Below the pieces are notes generated by a model. That model had not been told where the DNA came from. It made no database searches and saw only the letters and a program-made list of their open reading frames with translations. Positions 44,351 to 52,421 of a stretch of DNA of 64,000 bases are shown here, piece by piece; position 1 is the stretch's first letter, and each line of letters begins with the position of its first letter. This DNA comes from DASVCN01 sp040905665. Its GTDB lineage: Bacteria > Deinococcota > Deinococci > Deinococcales > Trueperaceae. The stretch spans positions 62,001 through 126,000 of the forward strand of contig JBBDRD010000035.1 in NCBI GenBank assembly GCA_040905665.1, read 5' to 3'. A program made the translations under genes and the position numbers.

Positions 44351-44625
44351 GCAGTAATTATCGCTAGGGGCCACGAAAGGGCTATTGGCTTTAGGCAATT
44401 GCCTGGTCGCCGTTCGAACTTTCCCGAAACGAACTTAGATGAGGTGTATGATTCGTTCTGGAGCCGTCGGGAGTACGTTCCTGCTGTTTGGGCTTCAGGA
44501 GCATTGTTCTCGAGGCCGTGCTCCTGATTCACACCTAGCTACCGAGGGGTTGCTGTCCAGACCATCGGTCCATCTCTGCTGCCCCATCCGTCGAGGTGCC
44601 CGCATCCGATTCCGTGAGGTGTGCC

Positions 44626-46482
44626 ATGCCAGACCACCGTCGTTGGTCCGTCCCCATCTTCCCCTCCCTCGTCCTCCTTGCCCTCCTCACCGCCTGCACC
44701 AACGGCGATCCACCCGTCGTCAACCGCGCGCCCACCGCCAACGCCGGCCCCAACCAAAACGTCACCATCGGCAACACGGTCACACTGGACGCCAACGCCT
44801 CCAGCGACGCGGACGGCGACGCACTCACCTTCACCTGGGCCTTCGAGAACCGGCCCGACGGCAGCACCGCCACCCTAGCGGATGCCGGCAGCGCCACTCC
44901 CACCTTCGTCCCCGTCGTGACGGGGGCGTTCGTGGCGACGCTGAGCGTGAGCGACGGACAAGCTAGCGCCAGCGACAGCATCACGATCACCGCCACCAGC
45001 GACGCGCCGAACGCCGCGCCGGCCCTGTCGAGCATCGAGGATCAGCGCACGTTCAGGGGCGAAGTGATCGAGGTGCCGTTCACCATCACGGACGAGGATC
45101 CCGCCAACGTGACGGTGGAGGTCTCGTCGAGCGACACGACGCTGATCGCGAACACCGACCTCGAGGTGCTGGGCGGCGGAGCGGACCGGTCGTTGCGAAT
45201 CACGCCCGCACGGGAGGGGTCGGGCAGCACCGTGATCACGCTGGTCGCGCGGGACGCGGGCGCACTGGAGGGAAGCGCGGCGTTCACGCTGAACGTGACG
45301 CTGCCGTTCGGGACCGAGTTCCCGAAGCTCACGGCCAGCGACGCCGCAGCGGGTGATCAGTTCGGTTACTCGGTGGCGATGAGTGGCGACTACGCCGTCA
45401 TCGGCGCGCGGGCGGATGATGACGGCGGCTTTGATTCGGGCTCGGCGTACGTGTTCCAACGCAGTGGCGACGGCTGGGTGCAGAGCATGAAGCTGCCCCC
45501 GGAGCCCCCGGTGGTGGCGCCGACCGCTATCGGCGCAGCCGACCGGTTCGGCAGTTCGGTGGCGATCAGCAGCGACTACATCATCGTCGGTGCGCCAGGG
45601 GACGAGGACACTACGTTCGAGGGGGCGGCGTACGTGTACGAGCGGTGTTCGCGGTTCTGCCAGGAACCCGCGACGGAGATGGGTGAGCTCACGGCCGGCG
45701 ATGCTGCGGCGGCCGACGCCTTCGGCTTCTCGGTGGCGATCAGTGGCGATCACGCCATCATCGGCGCCCCTAGGAGTGACGATGACGGCAGTAACGATTC
45801 CGGCTCCGTGTATGTGTTCCGGCGTGACGGGGACACCTGGACCGAGGTGGACGAGCTCACGGCCGGCGACCCCGCAGCGTTTGACTACTTCGGCCGCTCG
45901 GTGGCGATGAGTGGTGACTACGCTGTCATCGGCGCCATCAGGGACGATGGCGTCAGTAGCGATTCCGGCGCTGCGTACGTGTTCCGCCGGAGTGGCGACA
46001 CCTGGACCGAGATGAGCAAGCTCACGGCGAGCGACGCAGCAGAGGGCGACTTATTCGGTTGGTCGGTGGCGATGAGTGGCGACTACGCCATCGTAGGTGC
46101 CATCGCGGGCAATGGCGTCAGTAGCAATTCCGGCGCTGCGTACGTGTTCCGCCGCAGCGGGGACACCTGGACCGAGATGGCCAAGCTCACGGCCAGCGAC
46201 GCAGCAGAGGGCGACTTTTTCGGCAACTCGGTAGCGATGGATGGCGACTTCGCCCTCGTCGGCGCTTTCGAGGGCGATGGCGTCAGTACGGGTTCGGCAT
46301 ACGTGTTCCACCATAGGGACGGTACTTGGAGCGAGGTCAACAAGCTCACCGCGAGCGACGCTGCGGTGCGCGACGCCTTCGGCTTCTCGGTGGCGATCAG
46401 TGGCGATTACGCCATCATCGGCGCCAATCAGAGTGACAACGACGGTACGGATTCCGGCTCCGTGTACGTGTTCCTGAAGTAG
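44626..46482 (+). CDS. Lipoprotein with PKD-like domain and seven FG-GAP repeats
   Basis: About 618 residues. Signal peptide with lipobox LLTAC at residues 22-26. Then a PKD/cadherin-like domain (APTANAGPNQNV to about 130), a second beta-sandwich (about 135-225), and seven repeats of about 48 residues of the form KLTASDAA-x-GD-x-FG-x-SVAMSGDYA-x-IGA ... SGSAYVF. Seven units predict one closed seven-bladed propeller. Surface anchoring and ligand binding are likely; no enzyme site is seen. ATG 44626 is chosen for the signal peptide. It lies between remnants of mobile DNA, so it may be cargo. Confidence 0.85.
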   Translation: MPDHRRWSVPIFPSLVLLALLTACTNGDPPVVNRAPTANAGPNQNVTIGNTVTLDANASSDADGDALTFTWAFENRPDGSTATLADAGSATPTFVPVVTGAFVATLSVSDGQASASDSITITATSDAPNAAPALSSIEDQRTFRGEVIEVPFTITDEDPANVTVEVSSSDTTLIANTDLEVLGGGADRSLRITPAREGSGSTVITLVARDAGALEGSAAFTLNVTLPFGTEFPKLTASDAAAGDQFGYSVAMSGDYAVIGARADDDGGFDSGSAYVFQRSGDGWVQSMKLPPEPPVVAPTAIGAADRFGSSVAISSDYIIVGAPGDEDTTFEGAAYVYERCSRFCQEPATEMGELTAGDAAAADAFGFSVAISGDHAIIGAPRSDDDGSNDSGSVYVFRRDGDTWTEVDELTAGDPAAFDYFGRSVAMSGDYAVIGAIRDDGVSSDSGAAYVFRRSGDTWTEMSKLTASDAAEGDLFGWSVAMSGDYAIVGAIAGNGVSSNSGAAYVFRRSGDTWTEMAKLTASDAAEGDFFGNSVAMDGDFALVGAFEGDGVSTGSAYVFHHRDGTWSEVNKLTASDAAVRDAFGFSVAISGDYAIIGANQSDNDGTDSGSVYVFLK

Positions 46483-46485
46483 GCC

Positions 46486-46700
46486 GTGAGAGACAGCTTC
46501 CCGCAGGGGGACCGGATCAGGGCGCAATTCACGTCAGCAGCGTTCACCAGCGTGCTGGAGCGGCACGAGGTGCGCATCAGCATGGATAGGAAGGGCCGTT
46601 GGATCCGTAACGTGTTCATGGAGCGGTTCTGGCGCTAGCTGAAGTACGAGGAGGTGTACTTGCACGCGTACGAGGACGTCCGGGAAGCCCGGCAGGGGAG
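46486..46700 (+). pseudogene. IS3-family transposase remnant
   Basis: Fragment of the DDE integrase core of an IS3-type OrfB. The translation reads GDRIRAQFTSAAFTSVLE, then RISMDRKGRWIRNVFMERFWR, a TAG stop, then LKYEEVYLHAYEDVREA. Intact elements read SDQGSQFTS here and have SLKYEEVYL, so the element carries point mutations and an amber codon and is truncated on both sides. No terminal inverted repeats were found. Confidence 0.8.
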
Positions 46701-46741
46701 TCCAGCCCGGAGGCGAAGTTCAGTTCCTGCTCGGCGACTAG

Positions 46742-46975
46742 GTGGTGCGCTTTCCCCTGTCGCTGTCCATGGTCTCCACGTTCGACAACGGTGACGGCAC
46801 GTGGACCGAAGATGCCTTTCTGAGCGTTGATGCACCATTTCTCAAGAGGCTGCTGCTGAGCGAGCACGATGTTCCCTACCGCCTCGTGACCGCCAGCGGC
46901 CAGGCATCCTACGGACTGTTAGGAGCGGAACTGCTGGCACACTTCCGAGAGTTCGGGCACGAATGCTTCGAGTAG
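46742..46975 (+). CDS. Small hypothetical protein, doubtful
   Basis: A 77-codon frame beginning with GTG, without a visible ribosome binding site. The sequence (DGTWTEDAFLSVDAPFLKRLLLSE and onward) looks protein-like but matches nothing I recognise. It lies between the IS3 relic and the element boundary, so it could also be a fragment of a lost gene. Confidence 0.3.
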   Translation: MVRFPLSLSMVSTFDNGDGTWTEDAFLSVDAPFLKRLLLSEHDVPYRLVTASGQASYGLLGAELLAHFREFGHECFE

Positions 46976-47014
46976 CCTAGCGGGTGCGAACGAGGGTGCG
47001 AATCAAAAGAGTAT

Positions 47015-47034
47015 CCCGCAACCGAGATTGCGGG
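47015..47034. terminator. Hairpin, possible terminator
   Basis: CCCGCAA, loop CCGAGA, TTGCGGG: a perfect 7-bp stem after the 46742 frame and before the left att site. No T-run follows in either direction, so termination is uncertain. Confidence 0.35.
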
Positions 47035-47060
47035 ACTACCTTGCCTCACGGCCTTTCTTT

Positions 47061-47105
47061 TGGCGGGCGCAGAAGGACTTGAACCCTCGACCTACGGTTT
47101 TGGAG
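47061..47105 (-). repeat. Left attachment site: displaced 3' half of tRNA-Trp
   Basis: Exact 45-bp copy of 54244-54288, which is the 3' half of the tRNA-Trp gene from its CCA end to the anticodon loop. The match continues with one mismatch to 47053. There is no tRNA 5' half here. This is the far end of an element that integrated into the tRNA gene. Confidence 0.95.
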
Positions 47106-47141
47106 TCTTTACAAGCGCTCTTCAGCGCAGTTCGCTCCAGG

Positions 47142-47171
47142 AATTAGGAGACTAGGAGAGGCCGACTAGGA
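47142..47171. repeat. Direct repeats near the left att site
   Basis: GACTAGGA at 47150-47157 and again at 47164-47171 (14-bp period), with a related AATTAGGA at 47142-47149. The position, about 40-65 bp inside the element, would suit integrase-arm or excisionase sites. The rest of 47106-47325 shows no gene. Confidence 0.35.
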
Positions 47172-47325
47172 CGGCACTCCTGGGTTACACTAAACGACGT
47201 GAGACCGCCCGAGGTAAGCTCCCACTGGCGCAGTTGGCACAGTCCCGGCACATGCGGCGGTTGGAGGGCCTGAAATAGGCAACGACGATCCTAAGGAGAG
47301 GCGACGCCAGCGCTTCCAGGAGAAC

Positions 47326-48033
47326 GTGAGGCATCGAGGGCGATGGTATGCAGGGCACGGTTCTTTGGAGTTCAGTACCTCGGACATTGAGTGCGCGCTC
47401 CAGCCAGAACCGCCGACGCCTCTTGAGAATCCTAAGCAGCAGTTTCTCGACGCTATTGAGGAGGCTGTGCCCGAGGTTGAAGCTTCACTGGTCGAACTCG
47501 TGCCGTCCCTCAAGCGAGCGTGGACAGTGCTTAAGCCAAACCACGTCCCCATCTACCTGCCGGTCCGTAACCGTGACCTCTTGCTAAAGATGCTGGACTC
47601 CGATCAGCACTATGTGCCGGACATTCAGGGTCTGATAGACGATCTAAGGGCATGGTCCAGTGAGTGGTACCTCGGCCAGGAAAGCTGGAACGACCGGGGA
47701 AAGTGGTTCTTCGCAGCGATTTTGGAAACCCTCTACCTCAAGTCCTTCAGCAGCATTCGCGGTTTCGTACCTGGAGTTGGGCTCAGCGGTGAAAGGGAAA
47801 ATTGGAAGGATCAGGTGTATCTCGGTAAGAAGTGGGGCGTCAGGCACTTTCACTGGCTTGCACTGTCTCAGGCGAGAGGACTTTCTGCAACGAAAATATG
47901 TGTTTGGGAGAGCGAGCGGTCCTCCGATCCCGATCTCGAGGACAGATCGGTCGCCAAGGCTATTAAGAAGACGGCTCAGTGGATGGGCCTGATTCGTCGG
48001 CCCCCGAAAAGAGGGCGACCGAGACGTAGCTAG
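47326..48033 (+). CDS. Element protein of unknown function
   Basis: 235 residues, not recognised. The start is GTG 47326 with AGGAGA a few bases upstream. The central part is helical and rich in Trp (LRAWSSEWYLGQESWNDRGKWFF). The last residues (RRPPKRGRPRRS) are strongly basic and hold an AT-hook-like GRP core, so DNA binding is plausible. As the first gene inside the element, upstream of the polymerase-like gene, it could be a replication or recombination factor, but nothing in the sequence proves this. Confidence 0.65.
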   Translation: MRHRGRWYAGHGSLEFSTSDIECALQPEPPTPLENPKQQFLDAIEEAVPEVEASLVELVPSLKRAWTVLKPNHVPIYLPVRNRDLLLKMLDSDQHYVPDIQGLIDDLRAWSSEWYLGQESWNDRGKWFFAAILETLYLKSFSSIRGFVPGVGLSGERENWKDQVYLGKKWGVRHFHWLALSQARGLSATKICVWESERSSDPDLEDRSVAKAIKKTAQWMGLIRRPPKRGRPRRS

Positions 48034-48072
48034 AGCTTGTGAATGTCGGCACGAAGTTCTGATTTTTGAGAG

Positions 48073-48105
48073 CCTCTGAGACGTAGCGTCTGTCTCGGAG
48101 GTTTT
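48073..48105 (+). promoter_or_regulatory. Hairpin that sequesters the ribosome binding site of the excisionase-like gene
   Basis: A 10-bp stem (CCTCTGAGAC with GTCTCGGAGG, one T-G pair), a 9-nt loop, then TTTT. The 3' arm contains the GGAGG ribosome binding site of the gene that starts at 48109. The structure can act as an intrinsic terminator/attenuator and also blocks translation when formed. Confidence 0.7.
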
Positions 48106-48108
48106 CTA

Positions 48109-48312
48109 ATGGAGCGACAACTCAAGAACATCGAGTACGCCGTGAAGCGGACCGGCCTTAACAAGGAGCGGATTTACGACCTATGCCGTCGCAAGCTGTT
48201 TCCTCACGTCCGCGTCGGGCGGCAGGTCCTGTTCGATGCCGAGCAGATCGAGGACTGGATCGAGAACGGTGGTCAGCCCCTGGCGGGTGGCTGGCGGCGC
48301 GAAGCGGTTTGA
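48109..48312 (+). CDS. Excisionase-like helix-turn-helix protein
   Basis: 67 residues of the MerR-like excisionase HTH class: YAVKRTGLNKERIYDLCRRKLFPHVRVGRQVLFDAEQIEDWI. The winged helix and the final D-I-W-type helix match small Xis/AlpA-like DNA-binding proteins. Likely a directionality factor for the integrase or a regulator of the replication gene that follows 12 bp later. ATG 48109 has GGAGG seven bases upstream, enclosed in a stable hairpin, so translation is probably controlled. Confidence 0.85.
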   Translation: MERQLKNIEYAVKRTGLNKERIYDLCRRKLFPHVRVGRQVLFDAEQIEDWIENGGQPLAGGWRREAV

Positions 48313-48324
48313 GGCGGGACCGGG

Positions 48325-49764
48325 ATGACACGCCTGAAACCTAGCGATCTAAGACACCCCTGGAATCCCCTGATTTCTGATTCAGAACTCCGGCGGCTCC
48401 ACGTGGCGCCTCAGTTTGCTGTGGATGGGAAGCTCCGCGCTGCGCTGCTTTCCCTCTACCCGGCCCTTGACAAGAGCGCCGGATATTGGCGGCTTACCCA
48501 CTACCTCTTATGGCCAATCCAGGTCACTCCAGAGGGACTGCCGGTAATCACCCGAAAGCGACTAGCGCAGCTATTCGGCGAAGCAAGGAAGCTCAGGAAC
48601 AACCATTTCACGGCCTGGAAGTCACTCGAAGATTTCAAACGAGACATACTCCCCGCCTTCCAATACTCACAGTGGAACTGCCCAGAGGGGCGGGCGCGTG
48701 TCGTGCTGGCTGACGGGCTGGACCCTGTTGCACGGCAGCATCAACGGTGCTTTGAGAGGCGGCTGGCCGCAGGAGAAAGGGTAGACCTCGTGACAATCGA
48801 TACCGGTGAAAGGCTGAATGCCCACCACAAGGCCGCTAGGCGGAAGGAGCTACAGGCTCGGGCTATGGAAAGGGTCTACGAGAGCCACAGGAACATCGTG
48901 ATGTATCAGAACAAGCTAGATCCTCAGATTTTCGGCAAGAAGGTCAAGGCCAACTTGCAGGAGACAGTTGCTGCCCTGGTAATGGAACCGGAATCCGCAA
49001 GAAAGCGGCAAGCGCTGGGTCAACTCGTTTCCATTCTGGCCGAGCCCAAGCCGTTCATAAGCGCAGTCGACAATAGTGACCGCGCCTTCTCCCTTCAGCC
49101 AAGCCTACTGACCGTCCAAGGTAACGTGAGACGAAATCTGACCAAGGGCTGGTGCGAGTACGATCTTCGTTCCGCTCAGTTCGCTATCATCGCGAAACTA
49201 TGGGATGTTCCGGAGTTGCAGACGTTTCTGCGATCCGGGGAATCGCTCTGGGAGTATCTGTTTCGTGAGCTTGGCGTTGATAAGAGCTACAAGCCCGCCC
49301 TCAAAGTGGCTATCTATGCCGTTGCTTTCGGTGGGAGTGAAAGGAACGTTCGCGCGAGACTGGCGACCGAAACTGTCGATCGAGAACTCGCAAAACGATT
49401 CCTGCGACTACCACTGATAGATGTCGTGCTACGGGCCAGGAACCTACGAATCTCCGCAGCGCTTGCTGCCCGCCAAGTCACGACCATCTTTCGCACGCAA
49501 ATTCCAGTGCGATCCCACCAGGATGCTAGATCGGCCCTCGCGCGACAAGTCCAAGCCATCGAGGTCGCCCTTATCAAGCCTATATACGATCTCGCGGCCA
49601 CAACAAAGCGGTTTCAAGTAGTGCTCTACCAGTTCGATGGGGTGACGATCTCCTACAGGCACGGTGCACAAATGAAGTGGGAGAAGAAGATCAAAGAGGT
49701 AGTTGAGAGCAAGGCTAGAGAGCTGGGAATCATCACCGAACTCGAAGGACCGAAGAACGAGTAA
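48325..49764 (+). CDS. Divergent polymerase-like protein (family-A palm motifs)
   Basis: 479 residues. No close family comes to mind, but the C-terminal half has three segments in the order of a family-A DNA polymerase or T7-type palm: CEYDLRSAQFAIIAKL (motif A-like, Asp280; compare DYSQIELRILAH), KPALKVAIYAVAFGGSE (motif B-like, Lys327 then FG; compare the O-helix KxxNFGxxYG) and QVVLYQFDGVTI (motif C-like, Asp438). The N-terminal 270 residues are basic and helical, without a 3'-5' exonuclease motif that I can see. It may be the replicase of the element. The assignment is inference; the gene itself is certain. Confidence 0.75.
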   Translation: MTRLKPSDLRHPWNPLISDSELRRLHVAPQFAVDGKLRAALLSLYPALDKSAGYWRLTHYLLWPIQVTPEGLPVITRKRLAQLFGEARKLRNNHFTAWKSLEDFKRDILPAFQYSQWNCPEGRARVVLADGLDPVARQHQRCFERRLAAGERVDLVTIDTGERLNAHHKAARRKELQARAMERVYESHRNIVMYQNKLDPQIFGKKVKANLQETVAALVMEPESARKRQALGQLVSILAEPKPFISAVDNSDRAFSLQPSLLTVQGNVRRNLTKGWCEYDLRSAQFAIIAKLWDVPELQTFLRSGESLWEYLFRELGVDKSYKPALKVAIYAVAFGGSERNVRARLATETVDRELAKRFLRLPLIDVVLRARNLRISAALAARQVTTIFRTQIPVRSHQDARSALARQVQAIEVALIKPIYDLAATTKRFQVVLYQFDGVTISYRHGAQMKWEKKIKEVVESKARELGIITELEGPKNE

Positions 49765-49789
49765 ATCAGAGGATGGGATGGACTCAAAG

Positions 49790-49828
49790 AAGAGAGAGGA
49801 AGGACGGGAGGAGGGGGAGGGAAGGGAT
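49790..49828 (+). other. Polypurine tract after the polymerase-like gene
   Basis: About 39 bases that are almost all A or G (GAGAGAGGAAGGACGGGAGG and onward). It lies 26 bp after the polymerase-like stop, in a 175-303 bp gap that holds no convincing gene. It could be part of a replication origin or an mRNA structure; only the composition is evident. Confidence 0.4.
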
Positions 49829-50066
49829 GTTCTCCCTTGATATCGCTTGTCGATCAGGAGACGACCATAGTTTCCTTCGTCAGGAACACCGAGTAGCGAA
49901 TTTCTGAGGGGCGGTTCACTCTCAGCCATCGTTAATTTTGTTCTATCTAGACGGGGGGAACGAAGGATTTGCTCTTGGCTGGAATGTCCGTAATCATGTA
50001 AACGTGAACTCTTTCGGTTCGGGCAACGTTTCTAAGCAAACGATAGGGCAGCCGATAACCCTTGCT

Positions 50067-50585
50067 ATGGTGCGGCACCGGGCCAGGAGAGTTGACCAGC
50101 GAAGAGTCCGCACAGATGAGGCGCATGCGGTGTTGGACGTGAGCGATCTGGTCCGCCGGGCGAGGCACGACGGAACATGCGGGGAGCTTGGAAACATGCT
50201 CTTCTACCTTCGTGTCAAGGAGCGCCTGCTCACTCCTGAGCGGCCCGGACGGCAGATAATGATTCTGCAAATGGAGCAGCGGCGGGGTAAGCGCCACTGG
50301 TTGCAGTGTCCACTGTGCAGAAGGCCGAAGGGAAAGCTCTATGGCTTTACTGTCGATGCTTCAGAGGTCGTCGGTTGCCGCTCCTGCTTGGGCCTCACCT
50401 ACTTGAGCAGGGCGCGGCACCGCTGCCTTGACCACGACCAGCGAGTTCTCAAGTCAGGGGCATCAGCAAGCACGAACACATACCTTCGGGCATGTAACCG
50501 GGAGCGGAGCCGGTTGGCGAAATTCTATGTCGAAAGGCGACGATTTCTCGAAAGGCACAGAGCCGATAGCCACGCAGATTTCTGA
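50067..50585 (+). CDS. Zinc-ribbon protein of mobile elements
   Basis: About 172 residues if the ATG at 50067 is used; the frame is open back to 49938, so the start is uncertain. Four cysteines form a ribbon: QCPLCRRPKGKLYGF and VGCRSCLGLTYLSR. This CPxC...KLY...CRxCxGLxYxS pattern is common in small proteins of integrated elements, with no proven function. The N-terminal part has LDVSDLVRRARHDG. The stop codon lies inside a palindrome that recurs in the element. Confidence 0.65.
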   Translation: MVRHRARRVDQRRVRTDEAHAVLDVSDLVRRARHDGTCGELGNMLFYLRVKERLLTPERPGRQIMILQMEQRRGKRHWLQCPLCRRPKGKLYGFTVDASEVVGCRSCLGLTYLSRARHRCLDHDQRVLKSGASASTNTYLRACNRERSRLAKFYVERRRFLERHRADSHADF

Positions 50586-50594
50586 AATCAGAAA
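50579..50594. repeat. Palindrome TTTCTGA-AA-TCAGAAA (copy A)
   Basis: Perfect 7-bp arms with a 2-bp spacer, overlapping the stop codon of the zinc-ribbon gene. The same 16 bp occur in reverse complement at 52422-52437. Confidence 0.8.
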
Positions 50595-50712
50595 AGTCCC
50601 AATAGTTATAGCAGCGGCAATATTGCCCCCACTGGTACCGCCAGGATCAGGGTTGCTTGGCTCATGATGTTCCGTCTTCAACCGCTTTGGCAATCCATGA
50701 AACAGGGCAACC

Positions 50713-51276
50713 CTAGCGTTGGCCGATCAGGCATTGTTCCACGAAAGCCTGTAGCCGCTTGAGCAGGTCGTCGTGGATGATGCCGTCGTATGCCGCTCCG
50801 TCGTGGGAGGAGAAGCGGAAGTATACATCGTCCTCGAAGTCGCTGTTCCCGCTGCTTCCATACGCCACGAGCCGCCGGATGAAATCGGGCGTGATGTCAA
50901 CGAACACGTGCTCGCGCCAAGGCAAACCATCGTTCATCTCGGCCTCGGAGTGGGCAACGTCGAATTGAACGGCCTCTCTCTCAGAGGGGAAGAGGATTCG
51001 CAGCTCGTCGCCGGGCCAGGTTTCGGGCATGAACACGGGCTCTTCCGTCTTGCGTGTCAGGCCCAACGTGACCAATCCCGTTGAGCTGATGGCTGCGAAG
51101 ATGCCCTGGTGGTTCCCTCCGACCCGCGCGACATATTGGAAGCAGGCCATTGTGCCCTCGAACTCGTCCGTCTCCAACATGACGGTCTTCACCATGACGC
51201 CCGTGTCGAATATGCCCTGGGCCGCCGCAGGCCCTAGTATGAAGGCCGCGAGTAGCACTCCAATTCTTCTCATCAT
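50713..51276 (-). CDS. Secreted hypothetical protein of the element
   Basis: 187 residues, not recognised. A short signal peptide (RIGVLLAAFILGPAAAQ) precedes a soluble domain, mostly beta by eye, with only two cysteines (ACFQY and EQCLIG). The C-terminal part (DDLLKRLQAFVEQCL) is a helix. It lies opposite to the replication genes, as cargo genes often do. A periplasmic or surface role is expected. Confidence 0.7.
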   Translation of the reverse strand: MMRRIGVLLAAFILGPAAAQGIFDTGVMVKTVMLETDEFEGTMACFQYVARVGGNHQGIFAAISSTGLVTLGLTRKTEEPVFMPETWPGDELRILFPSEREAVQFDVAHSEAEMNDGLPWREHVFVDITPDFIRRLVAYGSSGNSDFEDDVYFRFSSHDGAAYDGIIHDDLLKRLQAFVEQCLIGQR

Positions 51277-51331
51277 CCCCCAATCCTCCTGTCTCGCGTC
51301 GGCTGGCCGCCTCCTTGCTGCTCGGCGACCC

Positions 51332-51841
51332 CTAGCGCTTCGGTTGGTCGGCGGCCGACCTCTTGGCTCTGCCGACGGCCATCCTCTCTTTGAACGCCCG
51401 CTTGCGGGCCAGCGCCTGCTCCTCCGTCTGCTGGCGGCTGGCGCCGTGGTGCTGGTAGCCGTAGCGCTTGCCCAGCCAGCCGTTGGTAAGCCACCCGGGA
51501 GGCAGCCCGCACCATACGCAGTACTTCACGCGCCATTCGCACCACTCACGGAACAGCAGCCAGAACGCCACGACCAGGATCGCACCGAAGCTAAGCGCCC
51601 CGGCGGCGTACGGCACCCCCAGCAGCAGCAGCAGCTCGAACAGCAGCCAAGCCGGGAGCAGCGCCGCCGCTAGCAGGATCACGGCCAATTCGGCTAGCAT
51701 CATGGGCAGCAATAGGAGTAGCGATACGGCGTCCTGCATGAAGCGCCCCAGTGGCGTCGCCCGCTCGGCTCGCGCTTGGCGCTCCGATTCCAGTAGGCTT
51801 AGCCGGTCGCCCTTGATGCCGCCTCGCAGTCTGTCGCTCAT
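51332..51841 (-). CDS. Membrane protein of the element
   Basis: About 169 residues, not recognised; ATG 51841 and an ATG three codons earlier are both possible. A charged N-terminus (about 35 residues) is followed by two or three strong helices (LLLLLPMMLAELAVILLAAA and AGALSFGAILVVAFWLLF). A Trp/Cys-rich segment (CEWRVKYCVWCGLPPGW) comes next, then a basic, Ala-rich cytoplasmic tail. It lies 55 bp upstream of the secreted protein gene on the same strand, so the two probably form an envelope-directed cargo operon. Confidence 0.65.
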   Translation of the reverse strand: MSDRLRGGIKGDRLSLLESERQARAERATPLGRFMQDAVSLLLLLPMMLAELAVILLAAALLPAWLLFELLLLLGVPYAAGALSFGAILVVAFWLLFREWCEWRVKYCVWCGLPPGWLTNGWLGKRYGYQHHGASRQQTEEQALARKRAFKERMAVGRAKRSAADQPKR

Positions 51842-52081
51842 GGTACCCACTCTCCCTTGCCCTAGTTCGACCCCGCTAACTTCTCACCGTGCCCCCAGTT
51901 CGCACTGGGCCAAATCAATCCGCGTCTGATCCTCGCTATGGTTCTCCTGGTAGCACACCAACTTTGGGGCACAAGAGCTGAGCAGGGACACCAGGATGTG
52001 GGCTGAGATTGTGGTGGGACGCGGAATGGATTGCTCTCCCCGGCGATCTGCATCTTCCACCTCGATGAGCCATTAGCGTCA

Positions 52082-52112
52082 ATGTCAAGTTGTGAATAAC
52101 ACATTATGACAT
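52082..52112. promoter_or_regulatory. 31-bp symmetric dyad upstream of the first XRE gene
   Basis: ATGTCA-N3-TGTG-AATAA-CACA-N3-TGACAT: outer and inner arms are perfectly symmetric around one centre. It is 25 bp before the XRE regulator start and about 230 bp before the start of the minus-strand membrane gene. Likely an operator for that regulator. The rest of 51850-52137 shows no gene. Confidence 0.65.
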
Positions 52113-52137
52113 AGGGCGTTCTGTCGCGCTGCGGCCT

Positions 52138-52410
52138 GTGGGAACGAATGATGGTCCGGTGGCCGGAACGGAAGAGAGCCCATCAGAGCAGCGACAACTG
52201 GAGTTTCGAAAGGCCCTGGGGGCGCGAGTGCGAGAGCTTCGGCGGCAACGTGGAATCAACCAGGATGACTTTGCGTACCGGGCCGGAATACACAGGACTC
52301 ACGTCGGCATGCTGGAGAACGGAAAGATCGATCCGAAAATCTCGACGGTTCTGCGGGTGGCCGATGCTCTAGGGCTCGAGTTTTGGGAACTCGTAAGGCT
52401 GGACAAGTAG
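52138..52410 (+). CDS. XRE-family transcriptional regulator
   Basis: 90 residues with one Cro/C1-type HTH (ALGARVRELRRQRGINQDDFAYRAGIHRTHVGMLENGKIDPKISTVLRVADALG). The recognition helix is HRTHVGMLENG. The start is GTG 52138. It has no dimerisation or protease domain beyond the HTH. Being next to the int region and behind a large dyad, it is probably the element repressor or an autoregulated switch protein. Confidence 0.88.
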   Translation: MGTNDGPVAGTEESPSEQRQLEFRKALGARVRELRRQRGINQDDFAYRAGIHRTHVGMLENGKIDPKISTVLRVADALGLEFWELVRLDK

Positions 52411-52421
52411 ACATCCGCCAA

